Of a DNA stretch of 64,000 bases, positions 18,065 to 26,087 are shown in pieces. Numbering within the stretch: position 1 is the stretch's first letter; each line of letters starts with the position of its first letter. The stretch comes from Micromonospora ferruginea (GTDB taxonomy: Bacteria > Actinomycetota > Actinomycetes > Mycobacteriales > Micromonosporaceae): the NCBI RefSeq assembly GCF_013694245.2, contig NZ_CP059322.2, positions 1,484,001 to 1,548,000 of the forward strand. Reading direction: 5' to 3'. Position numbers and translations under genes: made by a program. The notes beneath the pieces were generated by a model. It was not told where the DNA came from, ran no database searches, and saw only the letters and a list, made by a program, of their open reading frames with translations.

Positions 18065-18122
18065 GCGGCCAGGAAACGACAGCGGCCAGGAAACAGCAAA
18101 GGCAGGGAGATCGCTCCCTGCC
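18065..18122. promoter_or_regulatory. Direct repeat and hairpin in the hybrid kinase-rph intergenic region
   Basis: The 388-base gap between the divergent hybrid kinase and rph genes holds GCGGCCAGGAAAC twice with a 17-base period (18065-18077 and 18082-18094). A perfect hairpin, GGCAGGGA-N6-TCCCTGCC, follows at 18101-18122. Both precede the rph promoter. They could be operator or attenuation elements; I see no small ORF that is convincing. Confidence 0.4.
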
Positions 18123-18127
18123 ACTTC

Positions 18128-18169
18128 TAACGTATACCGCACCCGGGGGCTTGTGGCAAGGCCCGGGTG
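18128..18169 (+). promoter_or_regulatory. Rifamycin-associated element (RAE) and promoter of rph
   Basis: GGGGCTTGTGGCAAGGCCC at 18146-18164 matches, as I recall it, the published 19-base RAE palindrome (GGGGCTTGCGGCAAGGCCC) at all but the central base. It is extended outward by CACCCGGG/CCCGGGTG arms to 18140-18169. A TAACGT/GTATAC -10-like stretch lies just upstream (18128-18136). RAEs are known to be needed for rifamycin-inducible expression of resistance genes in actinomycetes. Confidence 0.85.
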
Positions 18170-18224
18170 GTGCCGCAGAATCGTCGGCCGGACGCGGATC
18201 GAGCTGGGAAAACGGGGGCGCGGA

Positions 18225-20822
18225 ATGGCCGGACGGTACGTGGTGGGGTTCGACGAGGTCGACGAGACGCAGGGCGCGGTCGTCGGCGGCAAGGGCGCCC
18301 ACCTGGGGGCGCTGTCGCGGACCGAGGGGGTACGCGTGCCGCCCGGCTTCTGCGTGACCACGGACGCGTTCCGGCTGGCCGTGGCGGGCGTGCCGGCGCT
18401 GGACGAGCTACTCGACCGGCTCGCCCGGCCGGGGCCGGACGACCGGGAGGCGATCCGGACGTTCAGCGCGGACATCCGCCGCGCGGTCGAGGAGACGGCC
18501 GTTCCGCACGACGTGGCCGCCGCGATCACCGACGCCCTGGCCGGCCTCGGCGACGACGCGGCCTACGCCGTCCGCTCCAGCGCCACCGCGGAGGACCTGC
18601 CGACCGCCTCGTTCGCCGGCCAGCAGGACAGCTACCTCAACGTGGTCGGCCCGCCCGCGGTCCTCGCCCACGTCAGCCGCTGCTGGGCGTCGCTGTTCAC
18701 CGAACGCGCGGTGGGCTACCGCCTCCGCAACGGCATCGACCACCGCGCGGTACGGATGGCCGTGGTCGTGCAGCGGATGGTCGTCCCGGACGCGGCCGGG
18801 GTCCTGTTCACCGCCGACCCGGTCACCGGCGACCGTCGGGTCACCTCGGTGGACGCCGGCTTCGGGCTCGGCGAGGCGATGGTCGCCGGCCTGGTGACCC
18901 CGGACGTGTTCACGGTGCGCGACGGCGCGGTCGTCGGCCGGACGATCGCGGCCAAGCGGTCGGAGGTGCGCGCCGTGCCGGGCGGCGGGACGCGGGTGGT
19001 GGATGTCGACCCGGCCCGCCAGGAGCAGCCGGCGCTGACCGACGCGCAGGTCCTGCGGCTGGTCGACCTCGGCCGGCGGATCGAGGCCCGGTTCGGCCGC
19101 CCGCAGGACGTGGAGTGGGCCCTGGTCGACGGCGACGTCCAGATTCTGCAGAGCCGGCCGATCACCACCCTGTTCCCGGTCCCGGCGGCCGGCGACGACG
19201 CCACGCACGTCTACCTCTCCGTCGGCCACCAGCAGATGATGACCGACGCGATGAGGCCGCTGGGCCTGTCGATGTGGCGGCTGACCGCCATGGCGCCCAT
19301 GCACGCCGCAGGCGGGCGGCTCTTCGTCGACGCCACCCGGCACCTGAGCGACCCGGCCGGGCGGGCCGGCTTCCTGGACCTGATGAGGCGGTCCGACCCG
19401 TTGACCCTGGACGCGCTGACCACGGTCCTGGACCGCGGCGACGTCGTGCCCACGCTGCCCGCCCCGGGCCCCGCCGGCCCGCCGGCCGGCCTGCCGCCGG
19501 CGACCATCGAGACCGACCCGGCCATCGTCACGGCGCTGATCGAGGCCAGCCGGGACAGCATCGCCGCGCTGCGGCGCGACATCCGCACCCGGTCCGGTCC
19601 GGCGCTGTTCGACTTCCTGACCGAGGCGTTCGAGGAGCACAAGCGGGTCCTCGCCGACCCGGTCGGGATGCAGGCGATCATGGCCGGGATGGAGGCCACC
19701 TGGTGGCTCAACGACAAGCTGGGCGAGTGGCTGGGCGAGCCGAACGCCGCCGACACGCTCACCCTCTCCGCCCCCGGCAACGTCACCTCCGAGATGGGAC
19801 TGGCGCTGCTCGACGTCGCCGACGTGATCCGCCCGCATCCGGAGGTGGTGGCGTTCCTGCGCCACGTCGAGGACGGCGGCTTCCTCGACGAGCTGCCGAA
19901 GCTTCCCGGCGGGCGCGAGGCACGCGCCGCGATCGAGGACTACCTCGACCGGTACGGCATGCGGTGCGTCGGCGAGATCGACATCACCCGGCCGCGGTGG
20001 CGCGAGCAGCCGGCCACCCTCGTACCGCTGATCCTCGACCACGTCCGCACCTTCGCCCCCGGCGAGGCCCGGCGGCGTTTCGCGCAGGGGCGGCGGGCGG
20101 CGGAGCGCAAGGCCGAGGAGGTGCTGACCCGGCTGCGGGCGCTGCCGGACGGCGACCGCAGGGCCGACGAGACCCGCCGCATGATCGACCGGGTCCGCAC
20201 CTTCATCGGCTACCGGGAGTACCCGAAGTACGGCATCGTCAGCCGCTACCTCGTCTACAAGCAGGCGTTGACCGCGGAGGCCGACCGGCTGGTCCGCGAC
20301 GGTGTGCTCGCCGACCGGGAGGACGTCTTCTTCCTGACGTTCGACGAGTTCCGCGACGCGGTACGCACCCGTCGGGTGGACGAGCGGCTCGTCCGGGAAC
20401 GCCGGGACGCGTACCGGTGGCACCGGACGCTCACGCCACCGCGCGTGCTCACCTCCCACGGCGAGGCGCTCGCCGGGGCGTACCGGCGCGACGACGTGCC
20501 GGACGGCGCGCTGGTCGGGCTGCCGGTGTCGAACGGCACGGTCGAGGGGCGGGCCCGGGTGGTGCGGGACCTGGCCCGCGCCGACCTGGAGCCGGGCGAC
20601 ATCCTGGTCACCGTCCACACCGACCCGAGTTGGACGCCCGTGTTCGTGGCCGCCGCCGCCCTGGTGACCGAGGTGGGCGGCCAGATGACCCACGGCGCGG
20701 TGATCGCCCGGGAGTACGGCCTGCCGGCCGTGGTGAACGTGCCCGACGCCACCCGGCTGATCCGCGACGGGCAGCGGATCCGGGTGCACGGCTCCGCCGG
20801 CCACGTCGAGTTGCTGTCCTGA
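18225..20822 (+). CDS. rph: Rifamycin-inactivating phosphotransferase
   Basis: An 865-residue cytoplasmic dikinase that transfers the beta-phosphate of ATP to the ansa-chain hydroxyl of rifamycins, giving antibiotic resistance. An N-terminal ATP-grasp half (about 1-325; GGKGAHLG, YAVRSSATAEDLPTASFAGQ, QILQSRPITT) is followed by the rifamycin-binding middle (about 326-750). The C-terminal swivelling domain carries the catalytic loop GGQMTHGAVIAREYG with His823 (His825 in the Listeria enzyme). Length equals the family norm. The RAE palindrome upstream is the strongest support for rifamycin specificity over ordinary PEP synthase. ATG 18225 is preceded by a weak GGGGGCG. It is convergent with the Ser/Thr kinase gene, six bases apart. 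Confidence 0.95.
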   Translation: MAGRYVVGFDEVDETQGAVVGGKGAHLGALSRTEGVRVPPGFCVTTDAFRLAVAGVPALDELLDRLARPGPDDREAIRTFSADIRRAVEETAVPHDVAAAITDALAGLGDDAAYAVRSSATAEDLPTASFAGQQDSYLNVVGPPAVLAHVSRCWASLFTERAVGYRLRNGIDHRAVRMAVVVQRMVVPDAAGVLFTADPVTGDRRVTSVDAGFGLGEAMVAGLVTPDVFTVRDGAVVGRTIAAKRSEVRAVPGGGTRVVDVDPARQEQPALTDAQVLRLVDLGRRIEARFGRPQDVEWALVDGDVQILQSRPITTLFPVPAAGDDATHVYLSVGHQQMMTDAMRPLGLSMWRLTAMAPMHAAGGRLFVDATRHLSDPAGRAGFLDLMRRSDPLTLDALTTVLDRGDVVPTLPAPGPAGPPAGLPPATIETDPAIVTALIEASRDSIAALRRDIRTRSGPALFDFLTEAFEEHKRVLADPVGMQAIMAGMEATWWLNDKLGEWLGEPNAADTLTLSAPGNVTSEMGLALLDVADVIRPHPEVVAFLRHVEDGGFLDELPKLPGGREARAAIEDYLDRYGMRCVGEIDITRPRWREQPATLVPLILDHVRTFAPGEARRRFAQGRRAAERKAEEVLTRLRALPDGDRRADETRRMIDRVRTFIGYREYPKYGIVSRYLVYKQALTAEADRLVRDGVLADREDVFFLTFDEFRDAVRTRRVDERLVRERRDAYRWHRTLTPPRVLTSHGEALAGAYRRDDVPDGALVGLPVSNGTVEGRARVVRDLARADLEPGDILVTVHTDPSWTPVFVAAAALVTEVGGQMTHGAVIAREYGLPAVVNVPDATRLIRDGQRIRVHGSAGHVELLS

Positions 20823-20828
20823 CGCCGG

Positions 20829-22472
20829 TCAGGCGTCGCCCCGGTCGACCAGGCTGAACGTGGTGTCGATCGGGGCGTCGCCGAGCTCCTGGACGTAGAT
20901 CTTCTTCTGGCTCTCGTCCCACTGCACCACGCCGTACTTGTCGCTGACGATGGCGTAGGAGGTGCGCCCCTTGTCGTCCTTGCCCTCGCGGGAGATCTCG
21001 AACACGGTGGCCCCGGTCGGCTGGCAGTCGGCGCCCACCAGGAACGCGTACCCCTCCGAATCGAGCTTGACGCCCAGGCAGGGGCGGTGCGCGATGTCCG
21101 GGTTCACTGATTTGATCATGAAGTCGACACCGACCGGTTCGAGCACGAAGAGCGCGTCCCGGCCGGTCCCGTCGCCGACGGTGAGTTCGCCGTCGAACGG
21201 CAGCGAGAGGTCCCGGTCGATCTCCACCACGTGCAGCAGGACCCGGCGCTGCCCGGCCAGGATGGCCCGGGTCCGGTCGGTCGTGGCGGAGGGCGACCCG
21301 CTCGGCGTACGCGAGGCCGGCGACGTGGACGGCGATCCACCGGGCGTGGCCGCACCGGCCGTCGTCGCGCCGGCGGCCGGCGAGCCGCTGCGGGTGGGCG
21401 TCGCGCCGGTGCGGTCGCCCAGCAGGTCCGGGCCGAACAGCGCCCCGGACACCAGCGTCGCCGTCACCGCCGCGCCGGCGACGAGCCCGACGAGCCGGCG
21501 TCGTCGCCGTCGGTCGGCGACGGGGTCCGTCTCGGGCGGGCCGGACCGGTCCCCGTCACCGGCGGCGGCCGGCGGCCCGGTGGTCGCGTCTCCGGTGGCC
21601 CCGGGCGTCGCGGCCGCCCGCACGCTCGGGGGGCGGCCGGCGTCCCCGCCCGACGAGGCCGTGGTCAACAGTCCGTCGAGCAGTTCCCGGGCGGTGGGCC
21701 GGTCGGCCGGGTCCTTCTCCAACGCCCGGGCGACGAGCGCGCGCAACGGCCCGTGCAGGCCGGTCAGGTCCGGCGGCTGGGTGAGGATCCGCATCGCGGT
21801 GGCGGTCGCGGACTCGCCCGCGAACGGGGTGCGGCCGGTCGCGGCGAACGCCACGACGGCGCCCCAGGCGAAGATGTCGGCGGCCGGTCCCACCTGGTTG
21901 CCGGACGTCGTCTCGAACCGCTCCGGCGCCATGTACGCGACGGTGCCGACCATCTGGTCGGTCCGGGTGTGCTGGCTGGTCGCCTCGAAGGCGCGGGCGA
22001 TGCCGAAGTCGATGACCTTGATGCCGCCCGGTGCGACGAGGACGTTCGCCGGCTTCAGGTCGCGGTGGATCACGCCGGCGCCGTGGATGGCGGTGAGCGC
22101 GGTCGCCACCCCGACCGCGATGCCGTGCACCCCGGTCGTCGTCATCGGCCCCTGGTCCCGCACCACCTGGACCAGGCTGGGGCCGTCGACGTACTCGACC
22201 ACCAGGTAGGGCGGCTCGTGGTCCGGGTCGGCGTCCAGCACCTCGGCGGTGCAGAACGGCGGCACCTGGCGCGCGCGGTTCACCTCGCTGCGGAACCGGC
22301 CCCGGAACTCGTCGTGGTGCGACAGTTCCGCGCGGACCACCTTGACCGCCACCCGCCGTCCCTGCGGCGAGCGGGCCAGGAAGACGCTGCCCATCCCACC
22401 CTCGCCGAGCCGGCCGAGCAGCTCGTACCCACCGAGCCGGACCGGGTCACCGGGGCGAAGCCCGTCGTTCAC
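20829..22472 (-). CDS. Transmembrane Ser/Thr protein kinase (PknB family)
   Basis: A 547-residue Hanks-type kinase. The catalytic domain (about residues 13-270) shows LGEGGMGSVF, the ATP-binding lysine in VAVKVV, HRDLKPANV and DFG. A Pro/Thr-rich juxtamembrane segment leads to one membrane helix (about 330-350, LVGLVAGAAVTATLVSGALF). An extracellular region of about 195 residues follows, opening with a Thr/Ser-rich linker. That outer domain has no PASTA repeats and I do not recognise it. The start is the GTG at 22472, with GGAGG upstream. The adjacent genes give no hint of a substrate. Confidence 0.92.
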   Translation of the reverse strand: MNDGLRPGDPVRLGGYELLGRLGEGGMGSVFLARSPQGRRVAVKVVRAELSHHDEFRGRFRSEVNRARQVPPFCTAEVLDADPDHEPPYLVVEYVDGPSLVQVVRDQGPMTTTGVHGIAVGVATALTAIHGAGVIHRDLKPANVLVAPGGIKVIDFGIARAFEATSQHTRTDQMVGTVAYMAPERFETTSGNQVGPAADIFAWGAVVAFAATGRTPFAGESATATAMRILTQPPDLTGLHGPLRALVARALEKDPADRPTARELLDGLLTTASSGGDAGRPPSVRAAATPGATGDATTGPPAAAGDGDRSGPPETDPVADRRRRRRLVGLVAGAAVTATLVSGALFGPDLLGDRTGATPTRSGSPAAGATTAGAATPGGSPSTSPASRTPSGSPSATTDRTRAILAGQRRVLLHVVEIDRDLSLPFDGELTVGDGTGRDALFVLEPVGVDFMIKSVNPDIAHRPCLGVKLDSEGYAFLVGADCQPTGATVFEISREGKDDKGRTSYAIVSDKYGVVQWDESQKKIYVQELGDAPIDTTFSLVDRGDA

Positions 22473-22677
22473 TCCCGACCTCCGTGGGCCGCGACCGCCC
22501 CACGAACCGCCACGCCTGTCACGCGTTCCCCTTCGGACACCCCGACGACCGCCCGCAGCCTACCGTCCGCCCGCGCGGCCTCCGTCGGGTCCGGTGCCGC
22601 GCGCGTGGCCCACGTGCCGCGCCGGACGACGCGGCCGCCGTCCCCGGGGTCGGACCGGGAGCGGCGGCCGGGTCGGC

Positions 22678-24132
22678 TCAGCGGTATCCGGCGGCCACCA
22701 CGTTGGCCTGCACGGCGTTCTCGGTGGCGTCGGAGGGGTAGCCGGCCACCATGGCCCCCTCGTAGAACGTGCCGACGCTCTGGTTCTTGTTGTCGATGCA
22801 GCAGTCGCCGCCGCTGCCCAGGATGATCGCGCCCTGCTTCCGCATCGGGCTGTAGCCGCGGGGCAGCGACCCGTCGTAGAGCGTGTAGAGACCGCCGGAC
22901 TGCGCGTTGCTGCCCTTGATGGCGAAGCGGGAGGTGCCGTTGTTCTTCAGCGTGGCGGTGACGAACTTGCTGGTGAAGGCCCGCTGGTTCGGGTTCCACG
23001 ACGAGCTGCCACCGGGGTAGAGACCATATTCGAGATCGGCCTGCACCCAGGGCCCGGTGCCGGAGCAGCCGCCGAACCAGCAACTGGTGCTGAAGTTGAT
23101 CGCGTCCATCGCGCCGGCCCCGTCGGCCCGGCGGGTGGTCTCGCTGTTGCCGTAGTCGAAGCAGCAACCGCTGTTGACGTGGGTGCCGCTGGTCACCATG
23201 TACATGCCCTCCGGCGCGCTGCCGGTCGGGACGCCGGTCAGGTGCCCGTCCCGCCAGTAGCTGCTGTTGCCGGGAATGAACAGCGAGTACGCCTTCGCGC
23301 CGCCGACCGTGACCGACTCCCGGTTCGCGACGGCCGGCTGCACCGCGCCCCCGATGCCACCGGATCCCTGGTAGCCGAGGTTGTTGCCCCGGGTCGTCTG
23401 GTCGTAGATCCAGGTGATGACGCAGGTGGTGTTGGCGCAGAACGAGTCCTGCGCGGGGGCGTTCGCGGGTCCGCCGGCGCTGAGCGTGGTGATGTCGCGG
23501 GTGGTGTTGTCGGAGGAGCGGCGGACCTGGTAGAGCCGGCCGCTGTAGGCGCGGAACAGCGCCCGGGTGGTGCTGTGCGCGGCGACGCAGGGCGTGCCGC
23601 CGGCCGCGTAGATGTCGCACGGCGCGTCGCCACCAGGTGGCGGGGTGCTCGGCGGCGGCGTGGTGGGTGGGGTGCTCGTCGGTGGCGTCGTCGTGGGCGG
23701 CGGCGTGCTGACGCCGCCGGTGCAGGTGGTGCCGTTGAGGGCGAAGCTGGTGGGTGCCGGGTTGCTGCCGGTCCACGAGCCGTTGAAACCGAAGCTGGTG
23801 CTGCCGCCGGTTCCGATGGCGCCGTTGTAGGAGACGTTGGCGGCCGAGACGGCGGCGCCGGTCTGGGTGATGGCGGTGTTCCAGAACTGGGTGACGGTCT
23901 GGCCGGCGGTGAAGTTCCAGGTCAGTCGCCAGGAGCCGACCGGGTCGCCGAGGTTGGTGACGGTGACGTTCGCGCCGAACCCGCCGGACCAGGACGAGGT
24001 CACGCTGTAGGTGACCGCGCAGCCGGTGGCGGCCACGGCGGGCAGTTGGGTGGCGGCCAGGCCGGCGGCGGTGACGGTGAGAGCGGCAGCGGCGGCGGTC
24101 AACGCCCAGCGCGGCCGGGAGGGACGAACCAT
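22678..24132 (-). CDS. Secreted CBM2-GH54 alpha-L-arabinofuranosidase (paralogue 1, divergent)
   Basis: A 484-residue extracellular enzyme that removes arabinofuranosyl side chains from arabinoxylan or arabinan. Signal peptide (about 1-35), CBM2 (about 36-138, starting GCAVTYSVTSSW), Pro/Thr linker (about 140-165), then an AbfB-type GH54 catalytic domain opening with PCDIYAAGGTPCVAAHSTTR. The likely nucleophile is Glu in QADLEYGLY and the acid/base Asp is in GSGGD. Its catalytic domain is clearly more diverged than those of the other two GH54 copies; for instance GGDCCIDNKNQ replaces GGDNSHG, adding a cysteine pair. An AGGAGAT ribosome binding site supports ATG 24132. No LacI-type operator was seen directly upstream, so it may depend on the promoter of the next GH54 gene. 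Confidence 0.9.
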   Translation of the reverse strand: MVRPSRPRWALTAAAAALTVTAAGLAATQLPAVAATGCAVTYSVTSSWSGGFGANVTVTNLGDPVGSWRLTWNFTAGQTVTQFWNTAITQTGAAVSAANVSYNGAIGTGGSTSFGFNGSWTGSNPAPTSFALNGTTCTGGVSTPPPTTTPPTSTPPTTPPPSTPPPGGDAPCDIYAAGGTPCVAAHSTTRALFRAYSGRLYQVRRSSDNTTRDITTLSAGGPANAPAQDSFCANTTCVITWIYDQTTRGNNLGYQGSGGIGGAVQPAVANRESVTVGGAKAYSLFIPGNSSYWRDGHLTGVPTGSAPEGMYMVTSGTHVNSGCCFDYGNSETTRRADGAGAMDAINFSTSCWFGGCSGTGPWVQADLEYGLYPGGSSSWNPNQRAFTSKFVTATLKNNGTSRFAIKGSNAQSGGLYTLYDGSLPRGYSPMRKQGAIILGSGGDCCIDNKNQSVGTFYEGAMVAGYPSDATENAVQANVVAAGYR

Positions 24133-24158
24133 GGGTGATCTCCTGTGCTCGGCCGGCG

Positions 24159-24275
24159 TCAGCCGACGGTGACGGTGAGGTTGGTGGGCGGTTGTTCGTG
24201 CCGGTCGAGCCGGCCAGGAAGCCGAACGTGGTGGTCGCGCCCGCGACGTCGGGAGATGCGGGACGGCGAAGACAT
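24159..24275 (-). pseudogene. Remnant of a CBM2-bearing secreted protein
   Basis: Between the two GH54 genes, the minus strand can be read as ATTTFGFLAGSTGTNN followed, after a net frame change, by PTNLTVTVG and a stop. This is the usual C-terminal end of a CBM2 module. As it stands only a 38-codon frame remains, starting at ATG 24275 behind AAGGAAAC. The simplest reading is that a third CBM2 enzyme once lay here and was deleted, leaving its ribosome binding site/start and last roughly 28 codons. A real 38-residue peptide cannot be excluded. Confidence 0.5.
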
Positions 24276-24365
24276 GGCCCGTTTCCTTTCAGGGCGGGGC
24301 GGGTGCGGTCGAGGGGGTGCGGCCCGCCGCCGGCAGCGGAGGTCCGGCGGCGGGCCGCGACGCCG

Positions 24366-25814
24366 TCAGCGGTAGCCGGCGGCGGTGATGTTGGCCTGGA
24401 CCGCGTCCTCGGTGGCGTTCGACGGGTAACCGGAGGTCATGACGCCCTCGTAGAACGTGCCGGCCGCGCCGTGGCTGTTGTCGCCGCCGATGCCGAGGAT
24501 GATCGCGCCTTCCTTCTTCATCGGGTTGTAGCCCGCGACGTTCGGCCGCTTGCCGTCGTAGAACGTGGACAGCCCGCCGGACTGCGCGTTGCCGCCCCGG
24601 ATGGCCCAGTGGTTCGGCTCGCCCTTGACGATCGCGGTGAGGTAGCGGTGGCTGATCGACGGGTCGTTGGCGTTGTAGCCGGGGTTGACGCCGGAGAAGA
24701 GGCCGTTCTCCAGGTCGGCCATGATCCAGGGGCCGTTGCCGGTGCCGTACCCCCAGACCTTGATGTTGCCGAAGTAGATGGCCTCCATGGTGCCGTTGCC
24801 GTTGTCGCGGCTGTTGGTTTCGGCGTTGCCGTAGTCGAAGCAGCAGCCGCCGTTGTAGTGGGTGCCGTCGAAGATGGCGTACATGCCTTCGGGTTGGTCG
24901 CCCTTGGCGATGCCGTTGGTGGTGTTGTCGCGGTAGCCGGTGCCGGGCGCGACGAACACGCCGTACGCCCGGTGCCCGAGCACCGTGGTCGGTGCCGCCT
25001 TCGCGTCGGCGAGGTTGTCGTACCCGCCCGGGGCGGGGCCGGAGAACCCGCCGGGGGGCGCCTGGGTGAGGTGGTTGCCGCGGGTCGTCTGGTCGTAGAT
25101 GACCGTGATCAGGCAACTCGTGTTGGCGCAGAAGGAGTCCTGCACGGCGGAGTCCGCCGGGCCGCCGGCGCTGAGCGCGTTGATGTCCCGGGTGGTGTTG
25201 TCGGAGGCGCGGCGGACCTGGTAGAGCCGGCCGGTGTAGGCGCCGAAGAGCGCCCGGGTGGTGCTGTGCGCGGCGACGCAGGGGGTGCCGCCGGCGGCGT
25301 AGATGTCACAGGGGCCGTTGCTGCCCGGGGGTGGGGTGGTGGGTGGTGGCGTGGTGGGTGGCGGGGTCGTGGTGGGTGGGGTGCTGACGCCGCCGGTGCA
25401 GGTGGTGCCGTTGAGCGCGAAGCTGGTCGGTGTGGGGTTGCTGCCGGTCGCGGCGCCGTTGAAGCCGAAGCTGGTGCTGCCGCCGGTGGGGATGCTGCCG
25501 TTGTAGGAGACGTTGGCGGCGGTGACGGCGGCGCCGGTCTGGGTGAGCGTGGTGTTCCAGTACTGGGTGACGGTCTGGCCGGCGGTGAAGGTCCAGGTCA
25601 GTCGCCAGGAGCTGATCGGGTCGCCGAGGTTGGTGACGGAGACGTTGGTGTTGAAGCCGCCCGGCCAGGAGGACGAGACGGTATAGGTGACCGCGCAGCC
25701 GGTGGCGGCGGCGGCGGGGAGTTGGGTGGCGGTGAGGCCGGCGGTGGTGAGGGTGAGCACGGCGGCGGCGGCGATCGACGCCGCCCGTAGGCGGGAATGG
25801 TTGGTGGGTCGCAC
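24366..25814 (-). CDS. Secreted CBM2-GH54 alpha-L-arabinofuranosidase (paralogue 2)
   Basis: A 482-residue enzyme with the same layout as paralogue 1: signal peptide, CBM2 (GCAVTYTVSSSW to TTCTGG), Pro/Thr linker and GH54 domain with MADLENGLFSG (nucleophile Glu) and GGDNSHG (acid/base Asp). The GTG at 25814 is preferred over the ATG six codons upstream, because the GGGAGG ribosome binding site lies inside those codons and the resulting N-terminus MRPTNHSR aligns with MVRPSRPR of paralogue 1. The catalytic domain is nearly identical in DNA to the third copy at 58 kb, including 175 identical bases in a row. LacI-type half-sites lie upstream at 25866-25877 and 26034-26047. Confidence 0.92.
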   Translation of the reverse strand: MRPTNHSRLRAASIAAAAVLTLTTAGLTATQLPAAAATGCAVTYTVSSSWPGGFNTNVSVTNLGDPISSWRLTWTFTAGQTVTQYWNTTLTQTGAAVTAANVSYNGSIPTGGSTSFGFNGAATGSNPTPTSFALNGTTCTGGVSTPPTTTPPPTTPPPTTPPPGSNGPCDIYAAGGTPCVAAHSTTRALFGAYTGRLYQVRRASDNTTRDINALSAGGPADSAVQDSFCANTSCLITVIYDQTTRGNHLTQAPPGGFSGPAPGGYDNLADAKAAPTTVLGHRAYGVFVAPGTGYRDNTTNGIAKGDQPEGMYAIFDGTHYNGGCCFDYGNAETNSRDNGNGTMEAIYFGNIKVWGYGTGNGPWIMADLENGLFSGVNPGYNANDPSISHRYLTAIVKGEPNHWAIRGGNAQSGGLSTFYDGKRPNVAGYNPMKKEGAIILGIGGDNSHGAAGTFYEGVMTSGYPSNATEDAVQANITAAGYR

Positions 25815-26087
25815 GGGGACCTCCCGGTCCATCAGTGGGGTGGCGACGCCCGGCTGAGGCGAAATGAACGCTCACATCATTCGTATGATGTATATGACGC
25901 GCGACGGATGGCTGGTTGTCGACCCCTGCCGTCCCTCGGTCACCTGCGTGCCGAGCAGCACCGGCCTGCCCTGGACCGGTGGTGGTGCGAGGTGGTGAGC
26001 TCCCGGTGCCGTCCCGGAGGAGGCACCCACCAATGTTTGCGTTAACATATGATGCCTGTCAATGGGCGAAGCTGTTTCGACCAGCCG
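25815..26087. promoter_or_regulatory. Control region of the GH54 paralogue 2 gene
   Basis: This 273-base gap lies between the end of the radical SAM cassette and the GH54 gene. It contains a LacI-type operator TGTTTGCGTTAACA (26034-26047, 12 of 14 bases of TGTTAGCGCTAACA) and a weaker TGAACGCTCACA-like site at 25865-25876. The latter lies about 50 bases upstream of the GTG and next to an AT-richer stretch (about 25875-25897) suited to a promoter. Confidence 0.6.

Noticed and set aside
13448-18130. A very long open frame on the plus strand opposite the hybrid kinase gene
   Set aside because: At this GC content stops are rare and antisense frames stay open. The translation is low-complexity Arg/Gly/His/Asp-rich with no domain, whereas the minus strand encodes eight recognisable domains.
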